A stretch of DNA of 6,864 nucleotides, taken from positions 1 to 6,864 of the forward strand of contig JAKLQL010000556.1 in NCBI GenBank assembly GCA_022013395.1, in the 5' to 3' direction. Every line of letters starts with the position of its first letter. Within the stretch, counting starts at the first letter, position 1. This stretch comes from Acetobacterium sp. GTDB taxonomy: Bacteria; Bacillota; Clostridia; Eubacteriales; Eubacteriaceae. Of this stretch, positions 1 through 5,419 are shown one piece after another. The position numbers and the translations under genes were made by a program. The notes under the pieces were generated by a model. The model saw nothing but the letters and a program-made list of their open reading frames with translations. It did no database searches and had not been told where the DNA came from.

Positions 1-20
1 CCTAATTTTTTCTGTGTCAT
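1..20 (-). CDS. 5' end of an unidentified gene (7 codons visible, runs off the window)
   Basis: An ATG at 20-18 opens a frame reading MTQKKL followed by a partial glycine codon at the window edge. A strong ribosome binding site, AAGGAG at 35-30, sits 9 nt upstream, and a MerR-type promoter lies at 67-97, so this is very likely a genuine gene start. The product cannot be identified from seven residues. By inference only, a lysine-rich leader ending in Leu-Gly is common at the start of MepA-like MATE transporters, so a second efflux pump is possible. An autoregulated MerR-family regulator is the other natural candidate given the promoter type. Confidence 0.6.
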
Positions 21-29
21 ATCTGTTTT

Positions 30-35
30 CTCCTT
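30..35 (-). promoter_or_regulatory. Ribosome binding site of the gene starting at 20
   Basis: AAGGAG on the minus strand, 9 nt before the ATG at 20-18. It is the main evidence that the few codons at the window edge are a real gene start. Confidence 0.7.
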
Positions 36-66
36 GTGATTTTATTCGTCATCTATTTGTTACTCC

Positions 67-97
67 ACCTTATCATCTGGAGCGGACTCCAAGTCAA
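67..97 (-). promoter_or_regulatory. MerR-family-type promoter/operator for the gene starting at 20
   Basis: On the minus strand, TTGACT (97-92) is followed by a 19-nt spacer (91-73) and TAAGGT (72-67). The spacer holds the dyad TGGAG-TCCG-CTCCA (91-78). An over-long 19-bp spacer containing a dyad is the hallmark of MerR-family activated promoters, and the TTGACT/TAAGGT pair resembles the classical mercury-resistance promoter. The -35 begins only 8 nt past the MATE stop codon. I see no terminator between the MATE gene and this promoter, so read-through from the pump gene can also supply transcript. Confidence 0.75.
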
Positions 98-105
98 GAC
101 TTTTT

Positions 106-1482
106 TTAAATTGCCCGGTATTCTGTCCATTTTCCGGTAAAATATCGCCAGACAAAAATGACAGATTTGACAATCCAGTCCACAAACATGGCCGCCCAAG
201 TTCCAATCATTCCCAAATTGAAATAAATACTAAACACATAGGCCAAAAATATCCGGCAGAAGACCATCGACAGAATGCTGATGATCATCGGAAACTTGGC
301 ATCTCCGGCGGCCCGAAAAGTAACTGGTAACGAATATGCCAGCGGCCAGATCAGAATCATCATGATGGCATGACCCCAGACAATTTCGATTGTCCCCTGG
401 GTGGCTTCTGGTGAAAGGGCATAAATTTTGAGAATCACTGGCAGCAGTACCAGCACCACCGCAGAACTGATAATCTGTGCCACATAAAGCGCCCCGGTGA
501 TTTTCTTGGTGTAATACCTAGCCTGCTCGTAATCACCTAATCCGACACAGCGGGATATGACAACCGTCAAGCCAAGACCCACTGCCATACCTGGCAGCAC
601 CTCAAACATCACAATGGTACCGCCCACCGAATTGGCCGCAATGGCAGCTGTCCCAAAGGTCGAAACCAGACTTAAGATAATCAGTCGACCAAAATAGAAC
701 ATGCCATTTTCAAAGCCTGAGGGAACCCCGATTTTTAGAATCCGGTTAATCATCGATCCATCGAATTTAAACCGCAGTGTTTTTTTCAGATAGAGAACAT
801 TTCCTTGATTAAAGGCAAAGCCAATAATCAGCAGCGCCGCGCCCACCCGGGAAACCAGCGTGGGGATGGCAACACCGGCGGTTCCCATGTGGAAACCAAA
901 GATTAATAATGCTGTAATGAAAACATTAATGATATTCATCACCAGCATGATTTTCATCGGTAATTTAGAATTTCCCATGGTTCGAAAGACAGCTGCCGTG
1001 GCGTTATATATGCCCAGAAAAGGAATCGATGCGGCAACAATTAATAAATAGCTACTGGCATGACCATAAACCTCATTGGAAATCTGACCAAACAATCCAT
1101 GCAGAATGGCTGTCCGAAACAGATAAATCAACACCATGATGCTAACCGAGGTGACCCCGGCAAACCACACCAGCTGATTGGCTGCCTGATTGGCCGCTTT
1201 AGTCTGTTGACTGCCCAGATATTGTCCGGCAATCACGGCACCACCGGTTGCTAATGCCGCAAAGACACTGATCAGCAATGCCATTACGAATTCTACCAGG
1301 GATACTCCGGAGACTGCTGCCTCACCGACATGAGCCACTAGGATGGAAGCGGTTAGTCCCACCGAATATTCTAAAAACTGCTCAATGACTAAAGGGATAA
1401 ATAACTTAGACAAATCCCTGTTGGTAAATAAATGCTGACTCAATTCTGACTTTTTGATCTTTAATGCTGCTGTTTTTTCCAA
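106..1482 (-). CDS. MATE family multidrug/toxin efflux transporter
   Basis: The product is a 458-residue integral membrane protein of the MATE family (NorM/DinF/MepA superfamily), which exports cationic drugs or metabolites using a Na+ or H+ gradient. About 12 hydrophobic segments are visible, and the two halves show the family's internal duplication: VFRTMGNSKLPM near residues 165-176 mirrors TFRAAGDAKFPM near 388-399. The segment TGGAVIAGQYLG (about 79-90) is also typical. Length is normal for the family. The start is a TTG at 1482-1480; there is no ATG or GTG upstream in frame before a stop and no early internal ATG. The only SD-like sequence, GAAAGG at 1500-1495, is 12 nt away, so translation may be modest. 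A MerR-type promoter lies about 130 bp upstream. That promoter suggests induction by a toxic ligand, but the substrate cannot be read from the sequence. Confidence 0.93.
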   Translation of the reverse strand: MEKTAALKIKKSELSQHLFTNRDLSKLFIPLVIEQFLEYSVGLTASILVAHVGEAAVSGVSLVEFVMALLISVFAALATGGAVIAGQYLGSQQTKAANQAANQLVWFAGVTSVSIMVLIYLFRTAILHGLFGQISNEVYGHASSYLLIVAASIPFLGIYNATAAVFRTMGNSKLPMKIMLVMNIINVFITALLIFGFHMGTAGVAIPTLVSRVGAALLIIGFAFNQGNVLYLKKTLRFKFDGSMINRILKIGVPSGFENGMFYFGRLIILSLVSTFGTAAIAANSVGGTIVMFEVLPGMAVGLGLTVVISRCVGLGDYEQARYYTKKITGALYVAQIISSAVVLVLLPVILKIYALSPEATQGTIEIVWGHAIMMILIWPLAYSLPVTFRAAGDAKFPMIISILSMVFCRIFLAYVFSIYFNLGMIGTWAAMFVDWIVKSVIFVWRYFTGKWTEYRAI

Positions 1483-1545
1483 TTTTAATTCTTGCCTTTC
1501 TTTTCTGCTATAAACACTACACTCTGTTTTATAATTCTAAAGTAG

Positions 1546-1565
1546 TCTAACTTCCATCGGTTAGA
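1546..1565 (-). other. Small inverted repeat in the MATE mRNA leader
   Basis: TCTAAC (1546-1551) and GTTAGA (1560-1565) form a perfect 6-bp inverted repeat with an 8-nt loop. A second overlapping 5-bp pair is GAAGC (1564-1568) with GCTTC (1576-1580). The two stems share bases and are mutually exclusive. They are short, and I assign no function. Confidence 0.25.
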
Positions 1566-1608
1566 AGCCTTTTCCGCTTCAACGATTGTTTGACTGATTT
1601 ATATATTA

Positions 1609-1639
1609 AGCTTAACACTTGGAGTTCACTCTAAGTCAA
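1609..1639 (-). promoter_or_regulatory. MerR-family-type promoter/operator of the MATE gene
   Basis: On the minus strand, TTGACT (1639-1634), a 19-nt spacer (1633-1615), then TAAGCT (1614-1609). The operator dyad is CTTAGAGT (1635-1628), GA, ACTCCAAG (1625-1618), with 8-bp arms and one mismatch. Geometry and -35 are the same as in the promoter at 67-97, and the half-sites are related (TTGGAG/TTAGAG). The predicted transcript start is near 1602, giving a leader of about 120 nt to the TTG start. The dyad resembles operators of BmrR/AdhR-type MerR regulators. The regulator itself is not encoded in the visible sequence. Confidence 0.78.
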
Positions 1640-1664
1640 TTGCTTTTTTATGATGGACGTTTTC

Positions 1665-1710
1665 AAAAAAAACAGCCCCCTGATTTTCATTTCGTAAAAA
1701 TCAGGGGGCT
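1665..1710 (-). terminator. Strong Rho-independent terminator of the yjdM gene
   Basis: A perfect 14-bp stem pairs 1674-1687 with 1697-1710 around a 9-nt loop, and is GC-rich at its base (AGCCCCCTGA). On the minus strand the stem is followed by one G and then eight Ts (1672-1665). It lies about 77 nt past the yjdM stop codon. The plus-strand side lacks a T run, so it works mainly for minus-strand transcripts. It insulates the MATE promoter, whose -35 lies only about 26 bp further on. Confidence 0.9.
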
Positions 1711-1786
1711 TTCCGTCTATTCATTATTGAGTTATTTACATCTTATGAAAATCAGTCAATCTATTATTGCTTTTAGTTTCAGGACT

Positions 1787-2128
1787 TTATGCCTTTTTAA
1801 CAAACTCCGATTTTAAGGACATCGCTCCAAAACTATCAATTTTACAGTCAATATTATGATCGCCATCAACCAGACGGATATTTTTTACCTTAGTTCCCTT
1901 TTTTAGATCCTGGGAACTGCCTTTAACTTTCAAGTCTTTGATTAAAATAACCGTATCACCATTCGTTAATACATTTCCATTTGAATCTTTGACGATCTTT
2001 TCATCGCCGCTGTTTTCGTTTGCTGCGTCTACGGTCCATTCATGGGCGCATTCTGGGCAGATCAACAGTTCGCCGTCTTCATAGGTATATTCTGAATTGC
2101 ATTTTGGGCAATTTGGCAATTGTTCCAT
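1787..2128 (-). CDS. yjdM: YjdM/PhnA-type zinc-ribbon protein
   Basis: A small cytosolic protein closely resembling E. coli YjdM (PhnA) along its whole length. It has an N-terminal zinc ribbon with CPKC at residues 7-10 and CPEC near 25-28. A PhnA C-terminal domain follows, with the highly conserved stretches [36 protein letters not shown] and [10 protein letters not shown] place the start at the ATG at 2128-2126 (113 aa): GGAG sits 9 nt upstream, and the protein then begins just before the zinc ribbon, as in E. coli. The ATG at 2143 would add five residues but has no ribosome binding site. Despite the old name, this family is not the phosphonoacetate hydrolase and its function is unsettled. 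No phosphonate genes are nearby. The gene has its own promoter and terminator. Confidence 0.93.
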   Translation of the reverse strand: MEQLPNCPKCNSEYTYEDGELLICPECAHEWTVDAANENSGDEKIVKDSNGNVLTNGDTVILIKDLKVKGSSQDLKKGTKVKNIRLVDGDHNIDCKIDSFGAMSLKSEFVKKA

Positions 2129-2137
2129 TTTATTATT

Positions 2138-2141
2138 CTCC
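2138..2141 (-). promoter_or_regulatory. Ribosome binding site deciding the yjdM start
   Basis: GGAG on the minus strand, 9 nt upstream of the ATG at 2128. It overlaps the alternative upstream ATG (2143-2141), which argues that the downstream ATG is used. Confidence 0.6.
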
Positions 2142-2177
2142 ATTCATAATTGGTTTTTACCGGGGTACGAGTCATCC

Positions 2178-2192
2178 ATATTATCATAATAT
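2178..2192. repeat. 15-bp perfect palindrome over the yjdM -10 element
   Basis: ATATTAT-C-ATAATAT, two 7-bp arms around one central base, covers the -10 hexamer of the yjdM promoter. The 7-1-7 layout recalls Fur/PerR-family operators, but the arm sequence is not the Fur or PerR consensus, and pure A/T palindromes arise easily in this composition. Confidence 0.4.
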
Positions 2193-2206
2193 CACCCGAT
2201 TGACAA
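2178..2206 (-). promoter_or_regulatory. Sigma-A-type promoter of yjdM
   Basis: TTGTCA (2206-2201), a 17-nt spacer, then TAATAT (2183-2178) on the minus strand: near-consensus hexamers at optimal spacing. It starts directly after the stop codon of the diguanylate cyclase gene (2208). The predicted transcript start is near 2171, about 43 nt before the yjdM ATG. I see no terminator between the cyclase gene and this promoter, so some read-through is likely. Confidence 0.7.
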
Positions 2207-2207
2207 G

Positions 2208-3581
2208 TTATCGCGATGGCTGATCCGATTGATTTTCAGCTTGCTTCATTTTCTGTTCCTTTTTATCCGCATACATCTCTTCATCAGCAATCTGAAGTAG
2301 TATATCAATATTATCACCATCTTCTGGAAACAACGCCGTCCCAATACTCACCGCAATTTTAGCCGGATAATCGGCCAGATGAAAATCATTTTTAAAACTG
2401 TTTGAAAGCCGTTCCCGGGCCTGCTGCAATACCGTCCGATCTTCTATATCTGGCATGATAATCAGAAACTCATCGCCGCCCAATCGAAAAGCTGCTTCGT
2501 TTGTCCGGGTGCTCTGTTTTAACACCCGTGCCGTTTCAATGAGAACCAGATCGCCAACATTGTGCCCGTAAGTGTCATTGATATTCTTGAAATGATTCAA
2601 ATCCATACTCATGATCCCGACCTGCCGATTATTTCTTTTGGCCGTGGCCAAAACCATGGTCTGATAGTCATTTAGATAATGACGGTTGTAAAGACCGGTA
2701 AGGGAATCATGACTGGACATGATCCGCAATTGATAATTTGTTTTTAGAGCTCTAAACGTTAGCAAACCGGCTCCGGCAGCAATTAGAACGGCTAGAATAA
2801 TAGCAAACCAAAAAACAAACTGATTATTTTTCCAACCGTCTTTGGGTGATACCACAACCTTCCAGTCAATAAAGTCCGGATCAATATTAAAGGTTAACGA
2901 TGATTCTCCAACTGCACTCATTGAGCCATAAAAAGGAAGCGTCTTGTTTTGATCATTAAAAATGGCGACATTTAAGCCGGCCTCTTCAGCATAGGCATTG
3001 ATATCTTCAATGATTTTGTCGCCTTTGAGAACGATACTGATCTGCCCCCAATAGCCGGTGTCCTTTCTAACGATGGGCAGACGGATAATAAAACCCGTTC
3101 CTCCCTGAATCAGTTCCACTGGCCCCTGCAAGATTGGCACCTGTTCATTCTTAACCTTACGCACCAGCTCTTTCTGACTCTCAACCGTGGACAGGTCAAC
3201 GCCAATGGCTACGGCATTTCCTTCCTTCGGATAATTCCAGATGATGGTCGTATCCTGACAAACTCCAATGTTTCTGATTTGGTTTTCATTTTTAGATAAG
3301 AGATTATTAAGATAGCTATAGGCCTCTGATTCATCCAGCTCTGGATTCATTAGGATATAAGCCTCAAAACCCTGAATCAGGGTTTTATTTGTGAAAACTA
3401 AATGTTCCACCTGACTTTTAAAATTAATAAATTTATCGGTGGTCTTTAACATCTCCTGCTGTTTGAGGTTATTCATAAACATCCCAATGATCAGTAAAAA
3501 AACTGTCAAGAGAAAAAAGGATACCACTATTGAAATGATGATTGCACGTTTCTTTTTAAAAAGACGTTTGTTCTGCTCCAT
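2208..3581 (-). CDS. Membrane-bound CHASE-GGDEF diguanylate cyclase
   Basis: Predicted to make the second messenger cyclic di-GMP from two GTP in response to a signal outside the cytoplasm. Numbered from the ATG at 3581 (457 aa): a basic N-terminus, a transmembrane helix at about 13-35, and an extracytoplasmic region of about 215 residues with CHASE-like features (GPVELIQGGTGF around 153-164, RLPIVRKD following). A second helix follows at about 255-277. The GGDEF domain runs about 287-442, opening with HDSLTGLYNR. The active-site loop RLGGDEF ends at residue 372, with the metal-binding Asp at 327 and the nucleotide-binding Asn at 335, so the enzyme looks active. The inhibitory-site position reads RTNE instead of RxxD, so product feedback may be weakened. 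I chose this start because AGGAG (3592-3588) sits 6 nt upstream; a GTG at 3617 would add 12 residues without an SD. No EAL domain is present. Confidence 0.92.
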   Translation of the reverse strand: MEQNKRLFKKKRAIIISIVVSFFLLTVFLLIIGMFMNNLKQQEMLKTTDKFINFKSQVEHLVFTNKTLIQGFEAYILMNPELDESEAYSYLNNLLSKNENQIRNIGVCQDTTIIWNYPKEGNAVAIGVDLSTVESQKELVRKVKNEQVPILQGPVELIQGGTGFIIRLPIVRKDTGYWGQISIVLKGDKIIEDINAYAEEAGLNVAIFNDQNKTLPFYGSMSAVGESSLTFNIDPDFIDWKVVVSPKDGWKNNQFVFWFAIILAVLIAAGAGLLTFRALKTNYQLRIMSSHDSLTGLYNRHYLNDYQTMVLATAKRNNRQVGIMSMDLNHFKNINDTYGHNVGDLVLIETARVLKQSTRTNEAAFRLGGDEFLIIMPDIEDRTVLQQARERLSNSFKNDFHLADYPAKIAVSIGTALFPEDGDNIDILLQIADEEMYADKKEQKMKQAENQSDQPSR

Positions 3582-3587
3582 CTGCTT

Positions 3588-3592
3588 CTCCT
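3588..3592 (-). promoter_or_regulatory. Ribosome binding site deciding the diguanylate cyclase start
   Basis: AGGAG on the minus strand, 6 nt before the ATG at 3581-3579. It lies inside the longer frame that opens at GTG 3617, which has no comparable SD, so the shorter protein is preferred. Confidence 0.65.
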
Positions 3593-3617
3593 GAAAATCA
3601 TTCACTATTTTAACCAC

Positions 3618-3640
3618 TTTAGTTTATCATCAAAACTAAA
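3618..3640. repeat. Inverted repeat upstream of the diguanylate cyclase gene
   Basis: TTTAGTTT (3618-3625) and AAACTAAA (3633-3640) are perfect 8-bp arms around a 7-nt centre, starting 37 bp before the preferred ATG. It could be an operator or a weak stem in the mRNA leader. It is AT-rich and has no T run that would make it a terminator. Confidence 0.4.
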
Positions 3641-3805
3641 TAAACACCATTATTAAATAGACGATGTTACTATAAATATTGGCAGTCTTTTTAGAAGCGT
3701 TAAGACAAATCAGTTAGCAACTCCATCCTCCAGTGTGTTTGAAAGTGCTAAATGATTACGGGTCCGGTTTGATCTTAGTTCTTTTATCGTTTTGGTACTC
3801 CTCTA

Positions 3806-3854
3806 AAATTAAAACGAGAGCCGATTTTACAGGCAAAGTGTAAAACCAGCTCTC
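3806..3854 (-). terminator. Rho-independent terminator of the NTF2-like gene
   Basis: An imperfect hairpin pairs GAGAGC (3816-3821) with GCTCTC (3849-3854) and TTTTAC (3825-3830) with GTAAAA (3840-3845), with a 3x3 internal loop and a loop of about 7-9 nt. On the minus strand it is followed by GTTTTAATTTTAG, an interrupted U tract. It lies about 36 nt after the stop codon at 3890, which fits termination of the dehydrogenase/NTF2 unit. Confidence 0.65.
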
Positions 3855-3889
3855 ATATTTATAAAACCTTTTACTCGCCTTGTTTTTTT

Positions 3890-4300
3890 TTAGCAGAGCG
3901 GTGAATCGGAAAGGGCCCAGCCCTCAACCACACGAACCCCAATGTCGCCGGCATTGTCCTTGAATTTAACAAATTCCATTGTATTTTGACTTACTTCCTT
4001 GCCCGTATCAAGATTTTTGATCTTGACGGTATAGCGGATCGCACACCAGTCATCCTTGATGATCATGTTTTCAAAAGCACCAAGTTCCATCGTGAAGTGT
4101 TCAAACAGTTTTCCCATCATGTCTTTGTATTCCTGCAATGTCAGACGCTTCTGAGTGCCTTCAAGGGGGATATTGTAATGGGCATCCGGTTCATATAAGG
4201 TGTTGCACCACGTCAGCCAGCCATCATAACCGCCATTCCAATTTTCAAACCCATTTTCCAATCTGTCTCGAATGGCATCTTCCATTTTTACATTATTCAT
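3890..4300 (-). CDS. NTF2/SnoaL-like small protein of unknown function
   Basis: A 136-residue soluble protein that I read as an NTF2-like (SnoaL-type) alpha+beta cone fold. An N-terminal helical part (about 1-35) has the aromatic-rich stretch WNGGYDGWLTWCNTLY. A Tyr-containing strand, DAHYNIP, follows near 40-46, and strands such as DDWCAIRYTVKI and NTMEFVKFKD follow toward the C-terminus, where VVEGWAL closes the domain. The length is normal. The fold hosts dehydratases, isomerases, cyclases and non-catalytic ligand binders, so no reaction can be assigned. The start at 4300 is supported by AAGGAG 8 nt upstream. It lies 124 bp downstream of the short-chain dehydrogenase, in the same orientation and without a clear terminator between, so the two are probably co-transcribed and may act on one substrate (inference). 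Confidence 0.8.
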   Translation of the reverse strand: MNNVKMEDAIRDRLENGFENWNGGYDGWLTWCNTLYEPDAHYNIPLEGTQKRLTLQEYKDMMGKLFEHFTMELGAFENMIIKDDWCAIRYTVKIKNLDTGKEVSQNTMEFVKFKDNAGDIGVRVVEGWALSDSPLC

Positions 4301-4365
4301 CGTTTTTTCTCCTTAAAATTATTTATTTATTTGAACCAGGTATCGAAAAACCCGGAACTAATCTA

Positions 4366-4393
4366 ATGTTAATCGTATGTTTAAGATTTTCAA
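4366..4393 (-). promoter_or_regulatory. Possible weak internal promoter before the NTF2-like gene
   Basis: TTGAAA (4393-4388), a 16-nt spacer and TAACAT (4371-4366) on the minus strand. The match is mediocre and the spacer short, so this is only a candidate; read-through from the dehydrogenase gene is the simpler source of transcript. Confidence 0.25.
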
Positions 4394-4424
4394 ACAGCCT
4401 TATTTTTATTAAATCGTACTTCAA

Positions 4425-5222
4425 TTAATGAGCATTGGCCGCCATCACTCGATTAATCATCCCCATTGCCAACCCTGAGTTGATTTTATAGAATATCTTC
4501 ATCAAGTTGCAATCTTTCCCAATATAGGACCGCAGCTTTTTCTTTTCCATAGTTTTGATGATTAACTCAGCCGCTTTTTCAGGGGTTAACACTTTGTTCG
4601 CTTTACTGCTATCGCTCGATGTCTGATGAGCAATATTGGAATTCTTCTTGATATCGGTCGCAATCCCACCGGGAATAACCACCGATACGTTGACATTGGT
4701 GTCTTTTAATTCTGATGATAGACCTTCGGTCAGTAGTTTAACTGCCGCTTTAGAAGCCCCATAGACACTTTGTCCCGGCACCGGTAAGAAGCCTCCCATA
4801 CTTGAAACATTAACAATATGTGCCTCCTGACATTTCAGCAAATATGGCAAAAATGCTTTGACCATATAGAGGGTACCGTAGAAATTGATATTCATAACCC
4901 GTTCAATGCGATCCATTTCTAATTCATTCAGATGAATAAAGGGCTGAATGATACCGGCATTGTTAATGATCCCATCGATCATTCCGTACTTTTCGATGGC
5001 ATTCTTAGCAAAGGCAAAGACTGCTTCCTTATTCGAAATATCGACCACTTCAGTAAACAGTCGGGGATTTTTCCCGGCAATTTTCGCCGTTTCTTCCAGT
5101 GCTGCTGGATTAATATCAACTGCCACTACCATCGCGCCCTTATTCAACAGCTGTAACACCAGCTCTCTGCCAACACCATTTCCGCCACCAGTTACGACAA
5201 TGTTTTTTCCTTGTACTTTCAT
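4425..5222 (-). CDS. Short-chain dehydrogenase/reductase (SDR), classical type
   Basis: A cytosolic NAD(P)-dependent oxidoreductase of 265 residues. The Rossmann cofactor motif TGGGNGVG is at 11-18. An Asp at 36, at the end of the second strand (AVDIN), favours NAD(H) over NADP(H). DIS near 61-63 and NNAG at 87-90 follow. The catalytic set is Asn113 (INFYG), Ser141 (NVSSMGG), Tyr154 and Lys158 (YGASK). PGGIATD at 184-190 is the usual loop after strand six. All expected residues are present, so it should be active. The substrate is unknown: alcohols, hydroxy-acyl compounds or steroid-like molecules are all handled by this subfamily. Two ATGs are adjacent; AAGGAG lies 3 nt before the one at 5225 and 6 nt before the one at 5222, so I prefer 5222. 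The leader carries phased direct repeats, and the NTF2-like gene lies downstream. Confidence 0.92.
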   Translation of the reverse strand: MKVQGKNIVVTGGGNGVGRELVLQLLNKGAMVVAVDINPAALEETAKIAGKNPRLFTEVVDISNKEAVFAFAKNAIEKYGMIDGIINNAGIIQPFIHLNELEMDRIERVMNINFYGTLYMVKAFLPYLLKCQEAHIVNVSSMGGFLPVPGQSVYGASKAAVKLLTEGLSSELKDTNVNVSVVIPGGIATDIKKNSNIAHQTSSDSSKANKVLTPEKAAELIIKTMEKKKLRSYIGKDCNLMKIFYKINSGLAMGMINRVMAANAH

Positions 5223-5306
5223 CATTTTCTCCTTCTTATCTTATGAATCATTTGCTTACTCAAAGGCTTTTTGCCTTGCTTCTTGTTAATTTCTTTTGAT
5301 AGCCTT

Positions 5307-5312
5307 ATATTA
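5307..5312 (-). promoter_or_regulatory. Probable -10 element of the dehydrogenase gene
   Basis: TAATAT on the minus strand, 19 bp downstream of the last phased TTAACG repeat. No good -35 stands at 17 bp, which suits a promoter that depends on an activator. It would give a leader of about 78 nt. Confidence 0.45.
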
Positions 5313-5331
5313 CGCTTCAACTATTCCTCAA

Positions 5332-5359
5332 CGTTAATATTCTGTTAAGTTCGTGTTAA
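5332..5359 (-). promoter_or_regulatory. Three phased direct repeats resembling a PhoP (Pho) box
   Basis: On the minus strand: TTAACA (5359-5354), 5 nt, TTAACA (5348-5343), 5 nt, TTAACG (5337-5332), an exact 11-bp period. Direct TT(A/T)ACA repeats with about 5-nt spacing are the known recognition pattern of B. subtilis PhoP, an OmpR-family regulator of the phosphate response. The array sits where an activator site would be, upstream of a TAATAT -10. Calling it a Pho box is inference from the pattern; another OmpR-type regulator is possible. Confidence 0.5.
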
Positions 5360-5386
5360 AGTGATCATTTCCGCAATTTTTTGCAC

Positions 5387-5411
5387 AAAAAAACACCGAA
5401 AAATTCGGTGT
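5387..5411 (-). terminator. Rho-independent terminator downstream of the HydA-like gene
   Basis: ACACCGAA (5393-5400) pairs with TTCGGTGT (5404-5411) around a 3-nt loop, an 8-bp stem. On the minus strand the stem is followed by six more Ts (5392-5387). It lies 143 bp past the stop of the HydA-like gene and only 8 bp past the stop of the candidate small ORF at 5420-5545. Confidence 0.8.
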
Positions 5412-5419
5412 GATCTTGC

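Larger units (their letters stand above)
3582..3889. other. 308-bp intergenic region between the NTF2-like gene and the diguanylate cyclase gene
   Basis: This gap holds the terminator of the upstream gene (3806-3854) and the inverted repeat next to the cyclase gene (3618-3640). Between about 3645 and 3805 I see no gene, RNA, or repeat that I can support. No convincing -35/-10 pair for the cyclase gene stood out, although a promoter must lie here because a terminator separates it from the gene upstream. Confidence 0.5.

Noticed and set aside
860..1254. Plus-strand ORFs of about 63-64 codons inside the MATE gene.
   Set aside because: They are antisense frames of a well-supported gene, with no ribosome binding site or recognisable product.
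1619..1816. A plus-strand ORF of 65 codons between the MATE gene and yjdM.
   Set aside because: It runs straight through the MerR-type operator and the yjdM terminator hairpin, so it is a chance frame.
1787..2143. A phosphonate-degradation locus, suggested by the PhnA name.
   Set aside because: YjdM/PhnA family proteins are not the phosphonoacetate hydrolase, and no phn transport or C-P lyase genes are nearby.
3582..3617. GTG start at 3617 for the diguanylate cyclase.
   Set aside because: No ribosome binding site precedes it, while AGGAG sits 6 nt before the ATG at 3581, and the extra 12 residues add no domain.
4331..4356. Hairpin CCGGGT/ACCTGG between the dehydrogenase and the NTF2-like gene as a terminator.
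   Set aside because: The stem is only 6 bp with a G-T pair and is not followed by a T run on the minus strand.
4932..5289. Plus-strand ORFs (up to 113 codons) opposite the dehydrogenase.
   Set aside because: Their residues mirror the conserved SDR codons on the other strand; they show no family features and no ribosome binding site.
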